This document shows, in pieces, positions 56,225 through 64,000 of a DNA stretch of 64,000 bases. The notes under the pieces were generated by a model. The model worked only from the letters and a program-made list of their open reading frames with translations, made no database searches and was not told the DNA's origin. Each line of letters begins with the position of its first letter. Position 1 is the first letter of the stretch. The stretch comes from Tanypteryx hageni (taxonomy: Eukaryota; Arthropoda; Insecta; Odonata; Petaluridae): the NCBI GenBank assembly GCA_028673005.1, contig CM054116.1, positions 133,525,547 through 133,589,546 of the forward strand, read 5' to 3'. The translations under genes and the position numbers were made by a program.

Positions 56225-56940
56225 CGCCTCTCCCCTCCCTCCCTCTTTCACTCTCCCCTCCCTCCCTCTTTCTCTATCTCCCCTTCCTCCCTCCTCTCTC
56301 TCCTCCCTCCTCTCTCCCCTCCCTCCTCTCTCCCCTCCCTCCCTCTTTCTCTATCTCCCCTTCCTCCCTCCTCTCTCTCCTCCCTCCTCTCTCCCCTCCC
56401 TCCTCTCTCCCCTCCCTCCCTCTTTCTCTCTCTCCCCTCCCTCCTCTCACCCCTCCCTTCTTTCTCCCCTCTCTCTCTCTTCCTCCTCCCTCCCTCTCTC
56501 CCTCCTTCTCTCTCCCCTCCCTCCCTCTTTCTCTCTCTCTCCTCCCTCCCTCTTTCTCTATCTCCCCACCCTCCCTCCTCTCTCCCCTCCCTCCTCTCAC
56601 CCCTCCCTTCTTTCTCCCCTCTCTCTCTTCCTCCTCCCTCCCTATCTCCCTCCCTCTCTCCCTCCTCTCTCCCTTCCCTCCCTCTCTCTCTCCTTCTCTC
56701 TCCCCTCCCTCCCTCCTTTCTCCCCTCCCTCCCTCTTTATTTCTCCTCCCCTCTCTTCCCTCCCTCCCTCCTCTCTCTCCTCCCTCCCTCCTCTCTCTCC
56801 TCCCTCTTTCTCTCCCCTCCTCGGCTATCCCTTCATTCGATATATTTATCCCTTCCTTCCTTCCCTCTTCGTCTCCCTTTCTCTCCCTTTCTCTCTCTCT
56901 CTCTCTACCTCCTCCCCAACCCACTTCCCTTTTACCTCCT
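56225..56940. repeat. CT-rich tract, ~0.7 kb, with higher-order repeats
   Basis: Repeats of CTCCCCTCCCTCC/CTCTTTCTCTATCTCCCC. A ~65-bp block (around 56270-56335) recurs at about 56345-56410. The 216-residue minus ORF (56274-56924) is almost entirely Arg/Glu/Gly/Lys and arises from the repeat. Confidence 0.93.
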
Positions 56941-57420
56941 CACGAATTATTAACGCCATCATTTTACTCGGTTATTGATCGTCTTGGATAAGGATTAAAA
57001 TCCAATAAAAGCAGTTATGTCCCTCATCAGGAGTCCTTGATCCTCGTTTCAACCCTCGCTTTTCCCTTCCTTTTTCCCTTTATTCCCCCTGTCTCCCTCC
57101 CCTTTCTTTCCCCTCTCTCCCTCCCCTTTCCCTCTCTCCCTCCATCATCTATCCCTCCTTCCTCGCGGCTTTTCGAACACGGGTCCCGTCATGGGCCTCG
57201 CCAAGATGCGCCCGGCCCCTAGAATGGGGAGTCTACTGCCCCCTAGTGATAGGGTTCTGCAGCGGAAGTGAGGTCCTGAGGGAGAGAGGTAGTGGGAGGG
57301 GGCGAAGTGAGGAAGGAAGGGACGCGGGAGGAAGGGGGCAAAGTGAGGGCGGGGTGGTGGTCCCTTTATCGGGGTCCTCTCTCAGTTGATGGCCTCGACC
57401 TCTCCCGCACCGCATTTAGT
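56941..57420. repeat. Spacer, short CT tract, then G-rich patch
   Basis: CT-rich at 57050-57165. A short GC-rich piece (57170-57260) includes CACGGGTCCCGTCATGGGCC. Purine/G-rich at 57270-57355. No gene recognised. Confidence 0.6.
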
Positions 57421-58520
57421 CAAAGGAGGTAGATGAAGCATTCTTTGAGCAGAATCCCTTTCAGTCCTCCGCCGCTCTCTGCCTTTCTTCTCTGATACAC
57501 TGTCAAAAGAGACTGAAAATTTTCCTGGAATTTTTTTGTGACTTTCGCCGATCCTTCATTATATCCGCCGATAGATTAAACAAGTTAATTGTAATTTTGG
57601 TGGACATAAGTTATAATCATTACATTACGAAGCGCAAAGTAATTCTCAGCGTTACATTAAATTTTTCAAATTCGCTTATATTTCTTTAGATTGGAAATTC
57701 TATCACTACTAAACAACTGTAACTCAATGTACATATTAATGCATATTTTCAGACGATAACTAAAGAAATGAAATGTTTACTTTACCGCAGCTAGAGACGA
57801 TAAAAGATGAAACACTTTATATTCTGAGAAAGTTTGATACATTTATGATGTTTGCAGCAACTTTGTCGAGCTTATCCATTTTTAAACGAATCATAAGATA
57901 TAAAACTTTGTAAGAACCAACACGACCTAGATTTCAAGTCATGACGATGCTGTGTACAGGGAAACCCATGCTGGAAGCGTTTAATAATGGAGTAGAGTTT
58001 TTATTGGGTTTTCCGTCTTCTGATATGTTTAATCAAAAATCTATTACGCAAGATGCTATAATGTAAACTTAAAAGAACTCTGTGTGTTTAAATTATGAAG
58101 ATTGATGGAATACATTCTTACATGAATTAAAATAATGATTGTTTGTTAAGATAATTAACGTTTTAGTGAAGTATATATTTTTTTAATTTATTTATTTTCT
58201 AACTTTTTAATTATTTCTGCTCATATTTATGAGCGATCTTTCATTTTCATATTAAAAATGTAAGAATAAAATCATAAATCATTAATTAAATAAAATTTTA
58301 CATTGCCAAAAAGCATTAATGCATACTTTATTATCTTCTCCATAGTTAATTATGAAGACTAAGATCAATTGTATAACTAAAGGAATGCTCGATACCTGAG
58401 AGCACACAAAATATTCCAACTCAACGTATCGAGAGAGTCTTCCTCTACTCGAGTGTTGCGACAGGGTCGTTAGTTCCCAAAAGGGTCCGAATCGAATGTT
58501 TTAATTCAAAGATTAAGGCC
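57421..58520. other. AT-rich, nothing recognised
   Basis: No ORF above the background, no element ends, no RNA-like structure seen. Confidence 0.5.
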
Positions 58521-59690
58521 GTAGAATTTGATTCCTTCTCGCTCTCTCCTTCTCTCTGTCTCTTTCCTTCGAATCTTTCTTTCGTCCTCTCCATTTCCGC
58601 GTCTCTCACTCCCAGCGCCAGCCTCCCTCCACCTCCCTCCCCCTACCTCCACCTCCATACGCCGCCCTTACACACCCTCTTCTGGTTATCACTTATCCAT
58701 CACTCCTTCCAAAATGGAAAAGATGAGCTCCCTCTCTGTCAGCGCTCTATGTCTTTCAGCAAATATTGAGAGTTAACCCCTAGTTTGGCTTCCGGGGGAT
58801 TTAGGAGCGGATTTCTGAGAGAGGGAGGGAGAGAAAAGGTGGGGTTGGGGGAAGGAGGGGCGAGAGGAGGAGACGGGGCAGCAAGGGAGCTGGGGGATCG
58901 GCCGAGAGGCTTCCCCGCCGCCTAAATACGGCGCTTCCATTCCAATCCATCTCCACGTTAACTTTCGTCCCTCTTTGCCTCCCCTTCTCCCGTAATCCGC
59001 GAGGGGAGACCGCCTCCTCCCTCTCCTTAATTCCCTTCGGCATCCACTCCATCCGTCAACCGCCCAGATGAGGGGACCGCCCCCCCCCCCCTCTCCCGAC
59101 GCACCCTTTCCCCCTCCCTCCCCCATTACGCGGTGTCTTCTCCTCCACTTGAGATGCCACTCTTCTTTGATGAAGTGACTGGAAACGTCGACGACCGAAA
59201 GGTCCTCAATGAACCTCGCTCCTCCTCATCCCCTCCCTCACTAGATCTCTCTCTCTCTCCTACCTCCACCTATTCCTCCTTGCATTCTCTCTCCCTTTCC
59301 CTCTTTTCTTCTTCTTACTTTCCCTCTACTCTTTTTTTCCTATTCACTTCGTCTCCCTTTCTCCATTTTCTCTTTCTCCCTTCGCTAACCACCTCACCTT
59401 TGCCCACTCCCTCCTTCCTGTCATCCTCTCTCCCTCCCTCCTATCATCCTCTCTCCCTCCCTCCTATCATCCTGTCTCCCTCCTTCCTATCATCCTCTCT
59501 CCCTCCCTCCTATCATCCTGTCTCCCTCCTTCCTGTCATCCTCTCTCCCTTCTTTCTATATCCATTTCCCTTTTATTTTTCCAAATTCGCCGCATCTTCC
59601 CATCTTCCTCCGTCCCTTCCCTTCCGCTTCTTCTTCTCCCACCTTTTCAATTCGGACTTTTTTTCTATTCCGCCGAAGAGTTGAGAATTT
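58521..59690. repeat. CT-rich and G-rich low-complexity region
   Basis: CT-rich (58525-58690), G/A-rich (58815-58900), CT-rich (58960-59125) and then a long CT tract (59215-59650). In the last, CATCCTCTCTCCCTCCCTCC-type units repeat at about 59420-59550. The 183-residue plus ORF (59133-59684) is a Ser/Leu/Pro repeat translation. Confidence 0.88.
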
Positions 59691-60155
59691 TGACAATGCG
59701 TCATTGATTTCCGACACTGCCGGCATGCTGGGGGCAGGGGGTGGGCCTTAGGGGGTCAGGGGGGAAGGACTTGTGGGGAGGGTGTTGGAGGGAGGGAGGA
59801 GGGGGCGTGAGAGGTTAAGGAAGGGATAACGCAGGAAGGAAAGGTCCATCATTTCGCGCCCTCTGGAGAGAGAGAGAGAGGAAAGTGAGCCACCATTGCG
59901 AAACAAGCGATTTATTTGGATTTCATTCCCGCTCCCGATTGTTACGCTATGAATGTTGAATGAAGCTAAGGCGAGCGCGATTTTCGCCAATTTAAAAATA
60001 AAGAAAATCGATCGATCAGTCGCGGTTTGTTTTTACTTCTTTCCCCTTTTAATAAAAGCCTATGTTTTCATTGCAATGGAGTGACAATATTTAAGTGAAC
60101 CTAAACGGTTCTAATTAAAATTCCTTTTATTCGATAGGTTGTATCTATGGCGAGA
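59691..60155. other. G-rich patch then unannotated sequence
   Basis: G-rich with GGGGGCAGGGGGTGGG near 59730 and AGAGAGAG at about 59867-59880. AT-rich afterwards. No gene recognised. Confidence 0.5.
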
Positions 60156-60375
60156 CGTTTCAACAAGTACATGAGTTATGCTCAAAAGTGGGGACTATCG
60201 CTTCAGTTATTTTTTCAGTAAAAAACGTTCTTTTAGAATCTATTTTTGGCGAATTACCACTGAAGTCGGCTGCTTTGTTGCCGAAATGCGCATGTGGTTT
60301 TTTGACCTTGTTGTGGCTATTGGAGAGACCTAAGGCAAGTACATTTGTTTAAATTGCTTGTTCTTGAATTTTCTT
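60156..60375 (+). repeat. Relative of the 52.5-kb fold-back unit
   Basis: AGAATCTATTTTTGGCGAAT, CGGCTGC...GCCGAAATGCGCATGTGGTT and GCTATTGGAGAGACCTAAGG align with one arm of 52514-52813. The first part (CAAGTACATGAGTT, about 60166-60180) repeats the outer arm sequence in direct orientation. Contains CTGAAGT-helix-GAAA (60260-60286). Non-coding. Confidence 0.6.
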
Positions 60376-61488
60376 TAACCCATATGACGAACTCGATAGT
60401 TCCCTGGTGAATCTTTTCAATACTCCATAATATCTGTATTCAATCGCACAAAAATTGTACGTCTTCATCGAAAACTTTAGCACCCTTATGGAAACTACTT
60501 AGTATTGGAGTTTAATCTTAACGCCATTTCTATATTAAAATAAATGTTAGTTTTAAATTTCGATTTCGTCTCATACAACAATAATATGATAAATTATCAT
60601 GAAGACTATAAAGACTATTTATAAAATCGAATCCGCGTAATGTGTTTGTGCGCATTGCAGTTCTTTAAAGCAAGGGTGTGTTATACGATCCTGAGTAATG
60701 CTTTGATTTACACGTTATAGGCCTAAGGGAGGGATAAACTGATTCCTAACTACGAAGGTCAGTTAATATTTTATTTAAATTGCGTAAATATGAACTATAC
60801 GAACGGCAGTGTCTTACTGTCTGTAACGTGTTTGTTGCGCGTTTGCTATGAATCAAATAATATGCAAACCGAATTTCTATCATTTCAGACAAAAAAATTT
60901 TCCGAATAATTTATTTTTGTCTTAACTGAAAGTGAATTTTAGATAAGATACCACAGGCATACCAACGCCTGCCGTCTTTTTCCAATTCTATGGTAATATT
61001 CGCTCAGATTTTACTACTCTTACGTCTGTGCTCAATAAGGTTTCCAGTAAATCGTTACAATTCACTTTAGGGACGTTTCTTCTTCTTAATAAAATAATAT
61101 CTATTCACTAAAATGAACAAGTTCTTTGCCTCATAGTTCACCATCAACGTATGTAAAACAGGAACTCCGATCGCTTTTAAATTACTTTAAACGTTTTAAA
61201 CTTTTACGAACCTATACTTTCAGGGATATCGCAGAAATAAAACAATTTTCCAACTGAATTCGAACTAAATAAATATATTTATTTCTTCTGATTTTATAAT
61301 ACAAATTATCAAACATAAATTAGTTAATGCTATGCATAAAACAATTTTAGGCGTAACTTGAAGGAACTTATGGTTCATAATGAAAAGTATAAATCTTTAT
61401 GCTTTATTAGAACCGCTATTAGCAGCAAAATTATTTTTTCAATTTTTGCAATTCTTATTGTTTCATTATGCCACTCTTAGCAAAAAAA
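60376..61488. other. AT-rich, nothing recognised
   Basis: No gene, repeat end or RNA structure seen. Confidence 0.5.
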
Positions 61489-61863
61489 TCAAATTAGTCG
61501 GCGTACATACTGACCCAATTCCAAAGACCGTGGATACTGCAGGAATCTCAAAGTGAAAGATTTCGGGTTATTATGCAGTCTCAAAAAAGCCTCTTTCGAT
61601 GCCAGAGTGGAGAGGGCTAAATTTGTGCGGTTTCGATCATCATCATCGTCATGATGATAGTCGCGCTGACCGGAGTCACCGGATGGATCGACATAATCAC
61701 CCGAAAACGGCCCAAATGTGCGAGTGATCGAGGAAACGGCGGCGATTAATCTTTGATCGAGAGTTTCCGGAACTCGGGGTCTCTCCAAACGATATCTAAC
61801 AATGGACGATCTGACGTTTGAATAAGGTTGGAGATGAGGGGAAATGGGAGGAGGGGAGGGCAA
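61489..61863 (-). CDS. Unrecognised ORF, 124 residues, doubtful
   Basis: One of the longest frames outside transposons and low-complexity DNA. The N-terminal part is Pro/Ser-rich, the middle has an acidic HHDDDDD run (from a CAT/CGT trinucleotide patch), and the C-terminal half is of mixed, globular-looking composition with no motif I recognise. GC and CpG content are higher than in the neighbours. No splice or promoter evidence was assessed beyond this. It could be an exon, or chance in GC-richer DNA. Confidence 0.15.
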   Translation of the reverse strand: MPSPPPISPHLQPYSNVRSSIVRYRLERPRVPETLDQRLIAAVSSITRTFGPFSGDYVDPSGDSGQRDYHHDDDDDRNRTNLALSTLASKEAFLRLHNNPKSFTLRFLQYPRSLELGQYVRRLI

Positions 61864-62423
61864 GGAGGAGGAGAAATCGGAGGAGGGGAAATTTCGAAAG
61901 GGGAGAAGTTTCGAATATCTCCTTCCGTCTCACCGCACGCAATGTGTGCACTTCCCCGCGTAATGCTTCCTTAAAGCACATCCATTACTTTTTACGGTGC
62001 GGTTGGCTTTTTCATTGCTTGAGGTCTAATGAAGATGTTATGGGATGTGTGAGAGAGAGAGAGAGGAGAACATAGCGTTTCAAATTTCGCGTTCGTCTTC
62101 TTAATGCGATCTTCTTTTTTTCTCCCTTTGGTCAATGAACTGAATTATGAACTACTTCTGACGACATCGTTCCTCATTCCACGCGTTCTGATACCTTTAG
62201 TGTTATATTACGCTTTGGGGACAGTCGCCTTTTAGCCGATGTCATTTCTAAAACCATATATGGAAATTATTCATAATAATATTTTTTATCTTTCCGTATT
62301 AACCGGCACTCTATCAATTAAATCATAATTAGTGTAAATAACGTATAACCTCAACTCCTTGCATCCATATGCTAAGTTTGGTTATTAATCTCCGATTTAT
62401 GGTTAGCTCTTGTCTAATTTAAA
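61864..62423. other. Unannotated sequence
   Basis: Includes a purine-rich patch at 61840-61900 and (GA)n at about 62050-62065. No gene recognised. Confidence 0.45.
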
Positions 62424-62648
62424 AATGGGAATATCTTTTAAATGGGAAAAATTCTGCCATGACCGCGAATTGAACCCGGGTCTTCCGTTCGCCGGTTGCG
62501 GATATTCTACGAACTGAACTACCATAGCATATTTATTCTCGCGTTTATGAACGCAGGGGTTTTCTAGAATATCCACCCGGCAAGTGGAAGACCCGGGTTC
62601 GATTCTCGGTCATGGCAGAATTTTTCCCGTTTCTAAAATATCCCCACT
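62424..62648. repeat. Inverted pair of tRNA-like SINE units
   Basis: Left arm (62424-62509) and right arm (62575-62648) are reverse complements of a sequence with GACCCGGGTTC (B box) and GGTCATGGCAGAATTTTTCC. On the minus strand the left copy continues into GCTATGGTAGTTCAGTTCGT (62528-62509), an A-box-like sequence. Its first six bases can pair with the CATGGC after the B box as a tRNA acceptor stem would. The right copy (plus strand) lacks the A box. The anticodon arm is degraded, so it is tRNA-derived and not a working tRNA. The arms together could fold into a hairpin of about 75 bp. Confidence 0.6.
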
Positions 62649-63300
62649 TGACAGCTTTGTCTATCTGCATAGAATCTTATAATCACTTCATTCCATTAGT
62701 TTCTAATTTAAAGATATTCTTCCAGGGTGTATGAATTTTTTAAAGTTATAAATTTCAGAAGATATGAATTATAGTAATTCAAAGAGAGTGCTTGTTGATC
62801 GTAGTATGTGCATTTTTAATTTAAACTACTCAATGACGCAAAATGTGTTACTATATGAATGTGTTCTGGCAGAAGAGTCACTAAAAACATGAAGCGGAAA
62901 TTAAAACTCTCAAAAAATATTTTTATTAGGCCTCTTGACGCGTTTTTATTCAAGAATCATGCTATACGCACACAACTAGCATTAGAGTAAAACACAATGA
63001 AATTTTTAGGTAAATCGTAATTTTAAATGTAAATGTATCGAACAGTTGTCAAGTTATATTGAAAAATGTGTGTGTTCAGTGAAAATTCATAGATCGTGTA
63101 CACAAATTTCACCTGGACCTTTAATTTTCATCGTATATGAGCGGAAAGACTTTCAGAATCGGAAGAGATTGTCTGCTTTTGTTGCCATGAATCACCGTTC
63201 GTCGAAGGTTTGACCGTAGCGAAAGTCGTCGAGAGACATCGATGAGTTGTGGTATGTTCCCTTGTTGTTTTATGACGATTTCTTTTGTGATTATAATTTC
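62649..63300. other. Unannotated sequence
   Basis: AT-rich. The minus ORF 63128-63367 overlaps the next ORF in another frame; His/Thr/Lys/Arg-rich, no domain seen. Confidence 0.45.
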
Positions 63301-63498
63301 TTAGGTGAAAACAGAAATGTTTCTTTTGTGGGAATCCAACTGCTGACGAATATTTTGTCGACAACACTTTTTATTTTTCACTATGGGCCCGTCGCAGTAC
63401 TTCCTGCAAACATTTAGGAAACCTTGCGTAAAGTGGCCCAATGCGATAGTTCCTATGGCAAAAAATATTATATCAAATATCACATGCAAAATTTTCAA
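63301..63498 (-). CDS. Unrecognised small ORF with signal-peptide-like N-terminus, doubtful
   Basis: A 65-residue ORF. Residues 1-20 (MKILHVIFDIIFFAIGTIAL) are strongly hydrophobic after a single lysine, like a secretion signal or membrane anchor. A short region with four cysteines follows (C-x3-C-x9-C-C, about residues 31-46), rich in lysine. The layout resembles small secreted cysteine peptides, but four cysteines are few, no family is recognised, and the start context and transcription are unknown. It could be a first exon or chance. Confidence 0.15.
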   Translation of the reverse strand: MKILHVIFDIIFFAIGTIALGHFTQGFLNVCRKYCDGPIVKNKKCCRQNIRQQLDSHKRNISVFT

Positions 63499-64000
63499 GC
63501 GTTATTATTTACTGTTTTATTTAGTAACATTAATTAAAATATAAAACGAATTTCATTATTATAGGTGATTTTTTTCATTTGTGTTTCGGAGTTTTCCTTG
63601 GTGTGTGTATTTAAACATTTAGATGAAATTTTGTATTTACGACTGATATCAAATTAGAAGATTAAAGTGGCACACACTGATCAAATCGCCCAGTCAGGGA
63701 TGCCACGATTCTGTAAACAAAAATTGAAGTTTTTGCCTTAACTCTTAACTTTTTAATCCGAGAAATACCTAATTTCATTTAAGAAATTTTGGAGGAATTC
63801 AAATAAAATCCTGGTGTATGAAAAATCTTCTATTGTGCACTTCTATCTCATGGACGCATTATTTATGACTTTTTTCGAGTCTTTTAATGAGATGCAAGGC
63901 AAATATTGGGTGATCAAGACTGCCACTTTTAACTTATTATAAAATATGTACTGGCTAAAATGTGAGGAATCTAACCATATTAATTCGGCGCTGCCATATA
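63499..64000. other. Unannotated right edge
   Basis: AT-rich sequence with no recognised feature. On the minus strand this would be the upstream region of the preceding ORF; no convincing TATA box was singled out. Confidence 0.45.

Noticed and set aside
56274..56924. 216-residue minus-strand ORF
   Set aside because: Almost pure Arg/Glu/Gly/Lys from polypyrimidine repeats on the other strand; not a credible protein.
62455..62528. A functional tRNA gene on the minus strand
   Set aside because: A box, B box and acceptor-like pairing are present, but no proper anticodon arm can be drawn; treated as a tRNA-derived repeat.
1..64000. Endogenous viral elements or LTR retrotransposons
   Set aside because: No long terminal repeats, integrase, protease or viral capsid/polymerase-like frames were recognised on either strand.

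Overview
The window looks like gene-poor, repeat-rich nuclear DNA of a metazoan, most likely an arthropod. The evidence is the mix of interspersed elements: a Jockey-type non-LTR retrotransposon, hAT, pogo/Tigger and Helitron elements, tRNA-derived SINE-like units and fold-back units. There are also long (AT)n microsatellites and kilobase-scale polypyrimidine tracts, with no bacterial-style operons. I found no ORF that I can assign to a conserved host gene, and no rRNA, functional tRNA or CRISPR. The species cannot be named from this sequence.

Layout. 1-7 kb: a 313-bp hAT MITE with a perfect 8-bp target duplication (479-791), then CT-rich low-complexity blocks. 7.2-11.5 kb: an array of six ~152-bp units ending in a (GGAC)n tail and a hairpin, then a second ~147-bp-period repeat split by a minus-strand Helitron (9203-10873). 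The uninterrupted relative at 49 kb shows the empty site. 12-16 kb: a hairpin element, a pogo/Tigger relic that keeps part of its DDE transposase (13744-14599), a hAT MITE (15032-15332), an (AT)n-linked mobile unit and a CpG-dense block. 19-23.4 kb: a Helitron 3' terminus, two side-by-side hAT-like MITEs, a 600-bp repeat (B) and a pogo-like MITE. 23.4-34.4 kb: mostly featureless, with CT tracts. 34.4-34.9 kb: a 344-bp palindrome between two (AT)n tracts. 37 kb: a second 600-bp copy (C).

38.2-46.3 kb is a nested stack. A hAT transposon (38221-44468, TIRs plus a perfect 8-bp duplication) carries a transposase 3' fragment. A decayed Jockey element (about 39.4-44.1 kb) interrupts it, and the Jockey endonuclease is in turn interrupted by another copy of the (AT)n-linked unit. 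The hAT may itself lie inside an older hAT-like repeat, and a Helitron (44548-46130) follows. 48.46-49.65 kb is a hAT-type element filled with a ~147-bp-period array.

52-64 kb holds a fold-back unit, a pogo-like MITE, a tRNA-type SINE on the minus strand, very long CT tracts, a relative of the fold-back unit and an inverted pair of tRNA-like repeats. Two unrecognised small ORFs near the right end (61489-61863 and 63301-63498, both minus) are the only host-gene candidates I would test. The features do not form a pathway; the window records successive transpositions, and the nesting gives their relative order.
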